Assembly (NCBI GenBank): GCA_910588855.1
Contig: CAJUSR010000020.1
Coordinates: 1 to 64,000, forward strand
Reading direction: 5' to 3'
Source: an uncultured Kineothrix sp.
GTDB lineage: Bacteria > Bacillota > Clostridia > Lachnospirales > Lachnospiraceae
Length of the DNA stretch: 64,000 bases
The notes beneath the pieces were generated by a model. The model searched no databases and had not been told where the DNA came from. It saw only the letters and a program-made list of their open reading frames with translations. Each line of letters begins with the position of its first letter. Positions within the stretch are counted from its first letter, which is position 1. Made by a program: the position numbers and the translations under genes. Below, one piece after another: positions 25,120-34,677 of this stretch.

Positions 25120-26505
25120 TTATTCTTGGTTTTTTGCCGCCGATTCCGTCAATTTCTCACAAAACTCTTTTGCCGTAATATTGCCGTATGCTAATTCAGG
25201 AAGCTCCGTAGAGAAAGTATCTATTGTATTCTGGTACCAATATGCCTGATTCTGCCCGTAAGTCATTTTTGCATGATTCTGGATTTCCAATACTTCCGCC
25301 ATCAAAGGGTCGCTTTCCGTCAAATCCGCAGGAATCTCCAAATCGTTGGATACCGGTTGCAGACCTGTCATTTCCAACGCCTTAATCTGGTTTTCCGGCC
25401 TTGTTTCAAATTTCAGGAAGTCTACGGCTGCCTTTATTTTTTCTTCCTCTTTTGCCCCTACCATATCGCCAGGCGTTGGAACCATTTCCATTCCGGCGCA
25501 AGGCATCAGCATAATGCCCACTTTATCGTAAAACCCTTCCGGTGCCTTCTCCGCCTCCGAAAAATCAGGAATCATCCACGGCCCGTTCGGAAACATTGCC
25601 ACTTCCCCATTAAAGAAATGGGTTGCCATAGGGTCATATTTCCCTCCTACCGCGTCGCTCGTCGTATACTCCCGGAACATTAACGCAATTTTTTCTGCTG
25701 CCGCTTCCACTTCCGGTGTATTGAAATCCATAGGATACATACTGTTCATCCATTCGTTCCCAGCCTGCCCATTTGTTCCGATTAACGCACTCATCCAAAG
25801 GTTGGTCAGCCATCCCGAATCCGCGCTGTCCATACCAACAGGTGTAATGCCGGCCGCTTTCAACTGCTCACACGCCTCAAAAAATTCATCCCAGCTTCCA
25901 TATGCCACTTCCGGCGCCGTCAGCCCTGCCTGCTCAAACAACTCTTTATTATAATAAATATAAGAAATCTCCTTGGAAACCGGTACACCGTATATCTTGC
26001 CGTCTACCGTATTGAATTCTAAGGAAGTATCGTCAAATAACGCCTTCCATTCCGGATCCGCATCGAAATAAGGAGTTAAATCCGCTACTTTTCCGGATTT
26101 TGCCGCCATCTCCGTAATGTTATTGCCTCCGTTAAAAACGATATCCGGCAAATCCCCACTGGAAATCAACAGCTTGATTTTCTGATTATAAGCATCTGTG
26201 GTGGGAATCTCTTCAAAATTAAATTCCACGTTTTTCCCTTCTTCCGTCTTTTGAAATTCCTCAAACAGATAAGCGTAATATTCTGCCGCATAGTCCGTTC
26301 CCACATGATAATTAATCACATTCAGCACAACCTTCTCGCCGCTTTCGGCTGTTTCCGTACTTGCGGCTTCTTCATTGCTTCCGGCTTTCGCCCCTGTTTC
26401 CGCTTTTCCGCCTGCATCTCCTCCGTTCCCACAAGCCGCCGTTCCCAATACCATAGCAAAAGCTATTGCCGATGCCAAAATCCGTCTTACCATTTTTCTT
26501 TTCAT
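25120..26505 (-). CDS. Sugar-binding lipoprotein of a CUT1 ABC transporter
   Basis: The 461-residue protein has a lipoprotein signal ending in LGTAAC (cleavage before C at about residue 25), a linker rich in G, A, E and a family 1 solute-binding domain (SGDLPDIVFNGGNNITEMA, FFNGEVAMFPNGPWMIPDF). It presents sugar to the permeases at 24183-25061 and 23167-24009. The ATG at 26505 was chosen as the start because it begins a proper signal peptide (MKRKMVRRIL). With GH65 in the same operon an alpha-linked disaccharide such as maltose, trehalose or kojibiose is the likely ligand. A TATAAT on the minus strand at 26628-26633 without a good -35 suggests activator-dependent expression. Confidence 0.9.
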   Translation of the reverse strand: MKRKMVRRILASAIAFAMVLGTAACGNGGDAGGKAETGAKAGSNEEAASTETAESGEKVVLNVINYHVGTDYAAEYYAYLFEEFQKTEEGKNVEFNFEEIPTTDAYNQKIKLLISSGDLPDIVFNGGNNITEMAAKSGKVADLTPYFDADPEWKALFDDTSLEFNTVDGKIYGVPVSKEISYIYYNKELFEQAGLTAPEVAYGSWDEFFEACEQLKAAGITPVGMDSADSGWLTNLWMSALIGTNGQAGNEWMNSMYPMDFNTPEVEAAAEKIALMFREYTTSDAVGGKYDPMATHFFNGEVAMFPNGPWMIPDFSEAEKAPEGFYDKVGIMLMPCAGMEMVPTPGDMVGAKEEEKIKAAVDFLKFETRPENQIKALEMTGLQPVSNDLEIPADLTESDPLMAEVLEIQNHAKMTYGQNQAYWYQNTIDTFSTELPELAYGNITAKEFCEKLTESAAKNQE

Positions 26506-26790
26506 ATAAATAACCATTCCCTTTCCGTAACCTGCACATTTTTTAATATTCCATACCGCACAGGCACAAATTTCCATACCTCTTCTGCCGGGTTCCCCCC
26601 ACAGCTTTGTTGTCGCTTACTAAATCTATTATATTTTTTTCCTCCTGATTTTTTAATTCATTTCCATGCCCTCTTCTTATACAATTTCCCCCTGTCTTCG
26701 CCATCGGCGCCCTTATTTTGCCCTATCTTCCCAGCGGCTTGTAATATTTTGTCCAAAACTTTGAAAATTTCCGCATTCTTAGAAAATACG

Positions 26791-26820
26791 TTGAAGGGGT
26801 TTTTCTATTATGCCATAATA
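26791..26820. promoter_or_regulatory. Overlapping divergent promoters and palindrome
   Basis: On the plus strand TTGAAG (26791-26796), 17-bp spacer, CATAAT (26814-26819) can drive the YesM gene. The -10 overlaps a 7-1-7 palindrome, TATTATG-C-CATAATA (26806-26820). On the minus strand the same palindrome supplies a CATAAT preceded at 16 bp by TTGCAG. A regulator bound here could switch both directions of the GH65 locus. Confidence 0.45.
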
Positions 26821-26863
26821 AAACATACCTGCAAACAAATCTGCACTTAAAGGAGATTTTTGT

Positions 26864-28645
26864 ATGAAAGCAACACCATTGCGGATTTTTACCCGGGAAA
26901 AGCACTCTCTGCGTTCTTTTATAACGCTCGCTATCTCAATCACCGTAACCGTTATTTTACTTTGTTCCACTTTCTTCTATTATTATAAAACTTCCCTTCT
27001 GCTGCGCGGCAATCTGGAGCAATCGATTACCGGGCAGCTTAATCAGGTAAACCAGAATATTATGGAACAGATTGATACCATAGATTCCACCATTCCCCTG
27101 TTCCTTTCCAATACCATGCTTTTAAACGCCCTGGAAACATCCTCTTTCCCTTCTTCCGGACGCAACAGCCGTTTCCAGTTGGAAAAGCAGATGTCCGATA
27201 TTTATTACAGCGCTCCCCTTTCCGGGCGGAACTTTACCGATGCCATATATATCGTATGCGACAGCGGAACAATCCTCACGTCCTATACATCCGGCTATGC
27301 CAGCGCCCCTTTATATCAGGGCTGCGAACTTTTAGAAAGCATTGACCCGACAGATACCGGGCTTCTTTGCCGTACGCTTGACTCGGAAAAGAACGCTATT
27401 TATTTTGCCCGCAACCTTTTTAACGGCAATACCGGAAACCATATGGGATTATTTATCATCCATATCAATCTGGATAAATGGGTTCAATACTGCGCCAAAG
27501 GCTTGGACCCTTACTGGTTTATCTGTCTCTATAATCAGCAAATAAGCGCATTTTCCGGACAGAATATGGCAGAAAAAGATTTTGGCCTGAAGGGAGGAAC
27601 CAATCCTGACAAAGACTCCGTTTCTTTTCAGGAATTATCCTTAGACGGGCGCACTTACTTTACCGCCTCACGCAGCCTGAATGAATTTGACCTGGTTTCA
27701 GTTGTTGCCGCTCCCAAAGATTTGCTGTTGGAAGATTTGGACGACACGATGAAATCTTACCTTTTGCTTTTAGCCCTCACCGTTTTAGCCGCTTTATCCA
27801 TTTCCCTTATTATCAGCCGGGCTATCACCCGCCCCATCGACAAAATGATATACTACATCGACCGCATTTCCACAGGGGAAGTAAAATCCCTCCCCCCCAT
27901 GCAGATGTATCATGAATTTGATGTCTGGGCACAATCTTTTAATCAAATGCTCAAACAATTGGACATATACTACAACGACAATTTCCAAAAGCAGCTCCTT
28001 TTAAAAAATGCGGAAATACGTGCGCTGCAAAGCCAAATCAATCCCCATTTCCTCTTCAATGTACTAAATACCATCGCCTGGAAAGCCCAAATAAGCGACA
28101 ACGAGGAAATCTATCAAATGGTCATATCTTTGGGGGAGCTGCTGAAAATGAACACACTCTCTAAAGAAAGGGATTTTATAACATTGGATAAAGAGATGGA
28201 ATATGTCAAATTCTATATGTATCTCCAACAGATGCGTTTTGAAGACAAAATTACATGCCATATACAAATCCCCGACCACTTGATGAAATGTCTGATTCCC
28301 TGTTTTTGCATACAGCCTTTGGTGGAAAATGCCCTGACTCATGGCCTTGAGCCGAAAAGAGGAAAAGGCCGCTTAATTATCCAAGTGATTGAAACGGACC
28401 GGCACGAAATGGAAATCTCTATCATAGATAACGGTATTGGATTCGCCCAGATTCCCGATATATCGAAAATCACATCTTCGGAAAAGGATTCCCACACCCA
28501 TATCGGCCTGCGGAACCTGAACAAAAGGCTGGAACTGCTTTTTGGCAGCGCATCCCGCCTGAATATAGAAAGCGAACCCAATATATGTACCTCCGTCTCC
28601 ATGCGTATTCCTATCAGAAAGGAGGAGAAATCCGTTGATTTTTAA
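26864..28645 (+). CDS. YesM-family sensor histidine kinase
   Basis: The 593-residue kinase has a first membrane helix (about 20-44), an extracellular Cache-like sensor (45-295), a second helix (about 300-322), a HAMP region and a His_kinase domain with the phospho-histidine in QSQINPHFLFN (about 390-400), followed by an ATPase domain with DNGIGF (about 525) and HIGLRNLNKRL. AAAGGAG precedes the ATG. It is divergent from the GH65 transport operon and translationally coupled (11-base overlap) to a YesN-type regulator, so it probably senses the transported sugar or its binding protein. Confidence 0.93.
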   Translation: MKATPLRIFTREKHSLRSFITLAISITVTVILLCSTFFYYYKTSLLLRGNLEQSITGQLNQVNQNIMEQIDTIDSTIPLFLSNTMLLNALETSSFPSSGRNSRFQLEKQMSDIYYSAPLSGRNFTDAIYIVCDSGTILTSYTSGYASAPLYQGCELLESIDPTDTGLLCRTLDSEKNAIYFARNLFNGNTGNHMGLFIIHINLDKWVQYCAKGLDPYWFICLYNQQISAFSGQNMAEKDFGLKGGTNPDKDSVSFQELSLDGRTYFTASRSLNEFDLVSVVAAPKDLLLEDLDDTMKSYLLLLALTVLAALSISLIISRAITRPIDKMIYYIDRISTGEVKSLPPMQMYHEFDVWAQSFNQMLKQLDIYYNDNFQKQLLLKNAEIRALQSQINPHFLFNVLNTIAWKAQISDNEEIYQMVISLGELLKMNTLSKERDFITLDKEMEYVKFYMYLQQMRFEDKITCHIQIPDHLMKCLIPCFCIQPLVENALTHGLEPKRGKGRLIIQVIETDRHEMEISIIDNGIGFAQIPDISKITSSEKDSHTHIGLRNLNKRLELLFGSASRLNIESEPNICTSVSMRIPIRKEEKSVDF

Positions 28646-30161
28646 ATTGTTAATCGTAGATGATGAAGCAACAATGCGCAAAGGCATTGCCAATTTTATG
28701 GACTGGGCATCCATCGGATGTGAAGTGGCCGGAACAGCCAGCGACGGGCTGGAAGCTATCCGTTTTCTTCAGCATAACCATACGGATATTGTCATTACCG
28801 ATATTAAAATGCCCGAAGCCGACGGGCTTGCAGTAGCCAAATATGTATTTGAAAACATGCCGGAAACGAAAATCATCCTCCTTACCGGCTATGCAGACTT
28901 CAAATATGCCCAAACTGCAATTCAATACGATGTTTCTGATTTTATCTTAAAACCTACCAACAAAAAAGACTTATTTTCCTCCGTAAAAAATGCCCAGCAG
29001 AAAATCATCGCCTCCAGAAAGCACACTTCCATCGCCCAAGAAGAATTTACCTTCTTAAAAGACCAGCTCCTGCAGGAATTGACTGCCGGCCCTTTTTCCC
29101 CGGAACTGGCAGCCCGCCTTGAGCAGTTCCGGCTTCCCCTGCGCCATTATATCACCGCCGCCTTTCGGCTTATTCCCTTTGAAAACGATATTTCTTCGTT
29201 AAAAAAAATTATTATAGGGGAACAGCAAAACGCCTACTGCTACCGGTATAATAATCTCATCATTACCATTTATTTTTTGGAGCAGCCCTGCCCTGCCGTA
29301 CCTTCCTATATTTTAAACAACTGCAAAGAAATTGCTGCCATTGCCTTTGCCTTAGATTCCAGACAGGTCGCTGTAGGCATCAGCCATTGCCATTCCGGCG
29401 CTGCCAGCTTTGGCGCCGCCGTATCGGAATCCATCCACGCCCTTACTTTAGACTTTTACTCAGAAAATAATATTTCTCTTTTTTCGGATTTTGCCAACAA
29501 TGAAACCTGCGATTTGACCGCCGAAAACTCCTTAGATTTGTTCCAATTTGAAAACAGCTTAAACAACTGGCTTTTTGACGATGCCTCTTGCATTTTGAAC
29601 CGTATGATGGCAAAATTTAAAACCAATTTTGTCAATTCACAGGACGCCAAGAATATTTGTACACAAATTTATTATATATGCTGCCGTGTCCTGATAAAAA
29701 AAGAAGTTCCGTCTCCGGAACCTGATTATTTGGAGCGCATCCGCACTTCCTCGGATATCTTTACGTTGGAACAAACCATTTACCAGCTTATGGAATATAC
29801 CAAAAAGCATTTTATCCGCACCATCGGGAACCAAAGCCGGCTAATTGACAATACCATTAAATATATCCACGAAAACCTTTCCGGCTCCTTATCCCTGGAA
29901 AGCATTGCAGAACATCTGCATATTTCCCCTTCCCATTTAAGCCGGACTTTTAAAAAAGCCTGTAACGAATCCCTAACCGAATTTATTAACCGGGCAAGAA
30001 TCGAAAAGGCTAAAGATTACTTGATGCACTCGGATATTTTATCCTATGAAATTGCGGAACTGGTAGGTTATAACGACCCCGCTTATTTTTCCTCTATTTT
30101 TAAAAAATACACTGGCCTAAGCCCTACGGATTTTAAACAGCAATCAGGGAAAAACATATAA
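28635..30161 (+). CDS. YesN-family response regulator with AraC domain
   Basis: The 508-residue protein has a receiver domain (1-120, phosphoacceptor D56 in DIVITDIKMP), a variable middle region and a C-terminal AraC-type DNA-binding domain (about 405-505, with SLESIAEHLHISPSHLSRTF and YNDPAYFSSIFKKYTGLSP). The start is a TTG with GGAGGAG upstream, overlapping the kinase gene. It probably activates the divergent binding protein-permease-GH65-HAD operon. A 186-bp nested palindrome follows the stop codon. Confidence 0.93.
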   Translation: MIFKLLIVDDEATMRKGIANFMDWASIGCEVAGTASDGLEAIRFLQHNHTDIVITDIKMPEADGLAVAKYVFENMPETKIILLTGYADFKYAQTAIQYDVSDFILKPTNKKDLFSSVKNAQQKIIASRKHTSIAQEEFTFLKDQLLQELTAGPFSPELAARLEQFRLPLRHYITAAFRLIPFENDISSLKKIIIGEQQNAYCYRYNNLIITIYFLEQPCPAVPSYILNNCKEIAAIAFALDSRQVAVGISHCHSGAASFGAAVSESIHALTLDFYSENNISLFSDFANNETCDLTAENSLDLFQFENSLNNWLFDDASCILNRMMAKFKTNFVNSQDAKNICTQIYYICCRVLIKKEVPSPEPDYLERIRTSSDIFTLEQTIYQLMEYTKKHFIRTIGNQSRLIDNTIKYIHENLSGSLSLESIAEHLHISPSHLSRTFKKACNESLTEFINRARIEKAKDYLMHSDILSYEIAELVGYNDPAYFSSIFKKYTGLSPTDFKQQSGKNI

Positions 30162-30245
30162 AATTCCATCAATGGTTAATATGGCAAGCCTTTGGATATC
30201 CAAATCATAACGGGAAGCTGCAAAACATAGCCCCTTTGTCCCAAC

Positions 30246-30431
30246 GTCATTTATTTAACGGTAGCGGACGCCGTGAGGAACATAAAATGCTCCGTCACCA
30301 CGCTTGCACTCGGTAAAAAGCGTAACGGGCACTAAACTCGTAAGGAACCTCGTTAAGTGCCGACGCTTTTTAACGGGCTCCTTGAGCATTTTATGTTCCT
30401 CACGGCTGAACTAAGGCACTAACTAAATGAC
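30246..30431. repeat. 186-bp nested palindrome
   Basis: An outer pair (30246-30256 with 30421-30431), a perfect 23-bp pair (30270-30292 with 30384-30406) and an inner stem TAAAAAGCGT/ACGCTTTTTA enclosing GGGCACTAA/TTAAGTGCC form one long, nested hairpin between convergent genes. No coding frame is present. It may terminate transcription from both sides, or be a miniature mobile repeat. Confidence 0.75.
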
Positions 30432-30454
30432 ATTGCCCTTTAGTTCCTTTCGTA

Positions 30455-31543
30455 TCAATATTCAAGAGTATCCAGATATTTCATGTAGTTTGCAACCATC
30501 AAAGCAATTTTAAAAGTCAGGGCATCATCAAAAACCCTGATATCCAATCCCGTGCTTTTTTCCAGCTTCTCTATCCGATATACTAGCGTATTCCGATGGA
30601 CATATAATTGTCGGGATGTCTCCGATACATTTAAGTTATTTTCAAAAAATTTATTTATCGTCGTCAACGTCTCTTCATCGAAATCCATCGGAACATTATT
30701 GCCAAATATTTCATTAATAAATATTCTGCAAAGGTTTATCGGCAATTGGTAAATGAGCCTTCCTATCCCCAAAGAGCTATAAGCATTTACCTTTCTTTCC
30801 GCATAAAAAATTTTCCCCACATCCAAAGCCATTTTTGCTTCTTTATAGGATTTGGATACATCCTTCAATTCGTTGACGATTGTACCATATGCAACGCGGG
30901 CATTCATCATTGCTTCCATATTCATCATATCCGCGATGGTCTGTGCCGTATATTCCACCGTTTCATAGCCCTCGCCCATATCCAACGACTTTATCAAAAT
31001 CACATTGCTCTCATCTACAGCAGTGATATAATCCCCGGACTGGACTGAAAACATGCCCCCTAAAAGCTCCGATGCCGTTGCATCCTTCCCGGTTCCCGTC
31101 TCCACTATAATCACTATCCTTGGCGCCGCTACTTCGATATGCAACTTTTTCGCCCTGTTATAAATGTCTACCAAAAGAAGATTATCCAGCAAAAGATTTT
31201 GGAAGAAATTGTTCCGGTCAAACCTTTCTTTATACGCGATAATAAGGTTCTGGATTTGGCTTACCACCACTTTTGCAATCATATACGTTTCATCGCCGTT
31301 CCCTCTTGCGGCTAAAATATATGTTACTTCCCCCTCATCCCGAATTTTCAAAAGGTGGTCTGCCCCTATTACCTGACTATCCGCAGGGGAAGCTACAAAA
31401 TCAATGACGATTCCGGTTTGAATATCATTTGTATCAAATGTAGCAGCTACAACATTCCCCTCTAAATCAAAAACACATAAATTTACTTTTGTTATCGCAT
31501 GCAATTCTTCGATGCTCGTTCTAATTACCTGGCCTGATATCAT
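30455..31543 (-). CDS. PucR/CdaR-type transcriptional regulator
   Basis: The 362-residue protein has a sensor-like N-terminal part (residues 1-110, MISGQVIRTSIEELHAITKV), a GGDEF-like central fold (about 140-260) and a C-terminal PucR helix-turn-helix (TINKFFENNLNVSETSRQLY, HRNTLVYRIEKLEK). Such regulators control sugar-acid or sugar pathways; in Lachnospiraceae they often accompany the msmX/ugpC ATPase gene, as here (214 bases upstream). The effector is not known. A direct role in tuning the shared ATPase is plausible. Confidence 0.75.
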   Translation of the reverse strand: MISGQVIRTSIEELHAITKVNLCVFDLEGNVVAATFDTNDIQTGIVIDFVASPADSQVIGADHLLKIRDEGEVTYILAARGNGDETYMIAKVVVSQIQNLIIAYKERFDRNNFFQNLLLDNLLLVDIYNRAKKLHIEVAAPRIVIIVETGTGKDATASELLGGMFSVQSGDYITAVDESNVILIKSLDMGEGYETVEYTAQTIADMMNMEAMMNARVAYGTIVNELKDVSKSYKEAKMALDVGKIFYAERKVNAYSSLGIGRLIYQLPINLCRIFINEIFGNNVPMDFDEETLTTINKFFENNLNVSETSRQLYVHRNTLVYRIEKLEKSTGLDIRVFDDALTFKIALMVANYMKYLDTLEY

Positions 31544-31594
31544 ATCCCAACCCTAAACCTTTCCTTCACGAAACAATTTCCTATATGATAAAAA

Positions 31595-31614
31595 GAATCC
31601 TGTTTGCAGGATTC
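31595..31614 (-). terminator. Second terminator-like hairpin in the msmX-cdaR gap
   Basis: GAATCCTG/CAGGATTC with a TTTG loop, followed on the minus strand by TTTTTATCATATAGG. This repeats the arrangement terminator + TTTTTAYCATATAGG seen at the repeat copies. Confidence 0.55.
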
Positions 31615-31722
31615 TCCGCCTGCGGCGGGTCGCAGCAGCGACATGCTCCCCCTCCGCCGCAGTGCGATAATTACTTTTTGCCATATGGGAAATTCGGAGA
31701 ACTTTCCTATATGGCAAAAAAG
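31604..31722. repeat. Dispersed 118-bp repeat, copy 2
   Basis: About 90% identical to 2751-2868, in the same orientation and the same position directly after a terminator of a minus-strand gene. The stem base pair A-T of copy 1 is G-C here, changed on both arms. Confidence 0.75.
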
Positions 31723-31723
31723 A

Positions 31724-31741
31724 GGGATGCTTTCGCATCCC
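31724..31741 (-). terminator. Intrinsic terminator of the MsmX-type ATPase gene
   Basis: GGGATGC/GCATCCC with a TTTC loop and a T-run on the minus strand, 15 bases after the stop codon. Confidence 0.8.
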
Positions 31742-31756
31742 CCCTAATCATTCTAA

Positions 31757-32866
31757 CTAGTTTGTAATAATCTGCTCCGTCTCTTTGTCGAATACGTGAA
31801 TCTTCTCAACATCAAAAGCAAATCTTACGCTATCGCCGGGCCTTGCTGATGTACGGGAATCAACCCTTGCGGTAATCGGGAACTCAGCCAAATCAAAGTA
31901 TAAGTAAACTTCTGCACCAAGTAATTCATAAACTTTAATGGTTGATTCAAATACACACTGTGCTTTTGCAACATATTCTTCTGAATCATATACATCTTCA
32001 GGACGGATACCAAAAGTAACTTTCTTTCCTACATAGCCGCCGTCAATCAGTTTTTTGGATTTAGCCGCCGGAAGTTCAATGCTCTTGCCTGCAACCTTAA
32101 GAGCTGCTACACCGCCCTTTGCTTCCACTTCTGCATCTAAGAAGTTCATCTGGGGTGAACCCATGAATCCTGCAACGAACAGGTTCTTCGGTTTCTCATA
32201 TAAGTTCTGAGGTGTATCTACCTGCTGAACAATACCGTCTTTCATAACAACAATCCTTGTACCAAGGGTCATAGCCTCTGTCTGGTCATGTGTTACGTAG
32301 ATAATCGTTGTGCCAAGTCTCTGGTGCAATTTAGCAATCTCGATACGCATCTGAACACGAAGTTTTGCATCCAAGTTGGAAAGAGGCTCATCCATAAGGA
32401 ATACTTTAGGGTTACGAACGATAGCACGCCCCATCGCCACACGCTGTCTCTGTCCACCGGAAAGAGCCTTCGGTTTACGTTCAAGAAGAGCTGTCAAGTC
32501 AAGGATTTTTGCTGCTTCTTTTACCATTTTATCAATTTCATCCTTCGGAACTTTTCTTAATTTGAGTCCGAAAGCCATATTATCATATACGGACATATGA
32601 GGATACAAAGCGTAGTTCTGGAATACCATTGCAATATCCCTGTCCTTCGGCTCTACATCGTTCACCAGCTTATCGCCAATCCATAATTCACCGGAAGAAA
32701 TGTCTTCCAAACCAGCAACCATACGAAGTGTTGTAGATTTACCACATCCTGACGGTCCTACGAAAATAATAAATTCCTTATCTGCAATTTCAAGATTGAA
32801 ATTCTTAACTGCTTCAAATCCATTAGGGTATACCTTACAGATATTTTTTAATGATAAACTTGCCAT
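31757..32866 (-). CDS. msmX: MsmX/UgpC-type sugar ABC transporter ATPase
   Basis: The 369-residue ATPase has Walker A GPSGCGKST (about 37-45), the signature LSGGQRQRVAMGRA (about 134-147), Walker B VFLMDEPLSNLD and the switch histidine THDQTEA. The C-terminal TOBE/OB domains match the MalK/UgpC/MsmX group, which serves several CUT1 permease pairs. It stands alone, with TTAGGAGG before the ATG, and is likely the energy-supplying subunit for the GH65 locus permeases, which lack their own. The regulator gene downstream is separated by its terminator. Confidence 0.92.
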   Translation of the reverse strand: MASLSLKNICKVYPNGFEAVKNFNLEIADKEFIIFVGPSGCGKSTTLRMVAGLEDISSGELWIGDKLVNDVEPKDRDIAMVFQNYALYPHMSVYDNMAFGLKLRKVPKDEIDKMVKEAAKILDLTALLERKPKALSGGQRQRVAMGRAIVRNPKVFLMDEPLSNLDAKLRVQMRIEIAKLHQRLGTTIIYVTHDQTEAMTLGTRIVVMKDGIVQQVDTPQNLYEKPKNLFVAGFMGSPQMNFLDAEVEAKGGVAALKVAGKSIELPAAKSKKLIDGGYVGKKVTFGIRPEDVYDSEEYVAKAQCVFESTIKVYELLGAEVYLYFDLAEFPITARVDSRTSARPGDSVRFAFDVEKIHVFDKETEQIITN

Positions 32867-33098
32867 ATTAGTTTGCCTCCTAATCGCTATTTGTTTTATT
32901 GTTCCGTACCACCGCCGGAATCCTTTGCTTAACTCTAAAGCAAGTATAACGAAGTTCTCATTTTTTTACTATACCAACATTCCACAAAGTTTTTCTGCCT
33001 CATTGTTAAAATTGCTTACAATATTTCAATAATTTTAATATTCACGTCAAGTTGAACAATATTTTTTTTATTTCCTATACACATTGTACAAGCCGCTG

Positions 33099-34664
33099 TT
33101 ATTTCACCACTTTGCTTTCTCTTTCTACCCTTTTTATCCCTTCGCTTTTATCATTCTCTTCCCCATAAAAAGCAAGCTGGCTTTTCCCTCGTTTTTTTGC
33201 CGTGTACAACGCGCTGTCCGCCGCTTTGTACATGCTTTCAAAGTCATTGCCGTCCTTAGGGAAAACCGCTGCCCCTATACTGGCCGTTGCCGCGTACTTC
33301 ACATATTCCCCTACCTGGAAGTCTTTAAAAAAGTCGCATAATTTCTTCGCTTCTTTTTCCAATATTTCCTCACTGTCCAGCTTCTTTAAAAGAATCATGA
33401 ACTCATCCCCGCCGGTACGGCCAATAATGTCCGATGAGCGGAAAATAGAAGCCATCCGGTGGCCTAATGCGGATAAAACTTCATCCCCAAACGCATGGCC
33501 CAATGTGTCGTTGATTTTTTTGAAATTATCCACATCAAGGACGAACAGCAAAGCCTGCTCCTTCGGATGCTTTTCCATATACTCTTTCATCTTACGTTCC
33601 GTTGCCAATTTGTTGTTCAAACCGGTCAGCAAATCCGTATCCGCTTTTTGTTCCAGCTTTTTCCTTTTTTCATTGCTTCTGAGTCTGCTTATAATATTAA
33701 TCACTACCACTATTCCCAGGAATACGCCTACCGCCATCACAAGACGATAAATCATATTTTCAGAATTGCTCCATTCTCTGTCAATCTGTTTATCCACATA
33801 AGACTGGTCAATCCCAACCAGCAGTGTCCAGTTATTAATCCCCACCGGGGCGTATACTACCCTTCTATCCACTCCCCCTATATTGGCGGTGAAACTGCCC
33901 GATGTCTTGTTTTTCATCCTGACCTCAACTTTTTGCAGCAAGTCGCTGTCATGCCCGCTGTCTTCCAGGATTTTCCATATATTCCCGCCTTCTACCAAGC
34001 CCTGTCCGCTGCCGTTTACTTTGATAATCTGTCCGTCCGGGCTGATAACCGTATAAAAAGCATTGGATTCAAACTCAGGCTGGATAAACAGCCCATCCAG
34101 TTTTTTCACCGGATAATACATCAAAAGCAAATCTTCCCCGCTGCCTCCGGTTAATGCGGCCACAATCGCTGAGTTTCCGATTCCTATTTCATCCTTAAAG
34201 ACATATGTATAGGAAATCATAGGGGCTGCAGCTTCTTTCTGTTCTCTGCTTTTTTTTATAAGCCCGTCCTTGATTCCCTGAAAATATCTGGCCTCCGTAA
34301 TCTCAACCTTTAGCCCGTCGTGCATAACCCCCAGTCCTCGGCCTCCATAATATACTACAGCATATGCATCCGAGTTCTCATATAAAGCTCTCTCCATTTC
34401 AACAACTTTTTTTTCGCTTATCCTTGGTTCTTCACAAATAAGCTGGATAATTGTCTTCCCGGCTGCTGCCATTCCCTGAATTTCGTACTTAACTTCCTCC
34501 GCATATTTCTCCGCTGCATTGACATACGACTTTGCCACGTTATCTGCGGCTGCCTGTTGGCTCTGGGTTGAGAAATCAGTCAGCATCACTACCAGAATAA
34601 TTACTAAAATTACTGTAGGTATCAGCCATTGCATAATTACAGACTTTGTTTGCTTGTCTGTCAT
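33099..34664 (-). CDS. Membrane-bound diguanylate cyclase (Cache-GGDEF)
   Basis: The 521-residue protein has a membrane helix (13-28), an extracellular Cache-like sensor, a second helix (about 307-327) and a GGDEF domain with the intact GGDEF motif. An RSSD motif sits exactly five residues before GGDEF, the product-inhibition I-site. It should make cyclic di-GMP from GTP in response to an outside ligand. The ATG follows GGAGGGCTGAAAG. A DUF624/YesL gene precedes it by 13 bases, so both are likely one transcript. No EAL or HD-GYP phosphodiesterase is in the window. Confidence 0.92.
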   Translation of the reverse strand: MTDKQTKSVIMQWLIPTVILVIILVVMLTDFSTQSQQAAADNVAKSYVNAAEKYAEEVKYEIQGMAAAGKTIIQLICEEPRISEKKVVEMERALYENSDAYAVVYYGGRGLGVMHDGLKVEITEARYFQGIKDGLIKKSREQKEAAAPMISYTYVFKDEIGIGNSAIVAALTGGSGEDLLLMYYPVKKLDGLFIQPEFESNAFYTVISPDGQIIKVNGSGQGLVEGGNIWKILEDSGHDSDLLQKVEVRMKNKTSGSFTANIGGVDRRVVYAPVGINNWTLLVGIDQSYVDKQIDREWSNSENMIYRLVMAVGVFLGIVVVINIISRLRSNEKRKKLEQKADTDLLTGLNNKLATERKMKEYMEKHPKEQALLFVLDVDNFKKINDTLGHAFGDEVLSALGHRMASIFRSSDIIGRTGGDEFMILLKKLDSEEILEKEAKKLCDFFKDFQVGEYVKYAATASIGAAVFPKDGNDFESMYKAADSALYTAKKRGKSQLAFYGEENDKSEGIKRVERESKVVK

Positions 34665-34677
34665 CTTTCAGCCCTCC

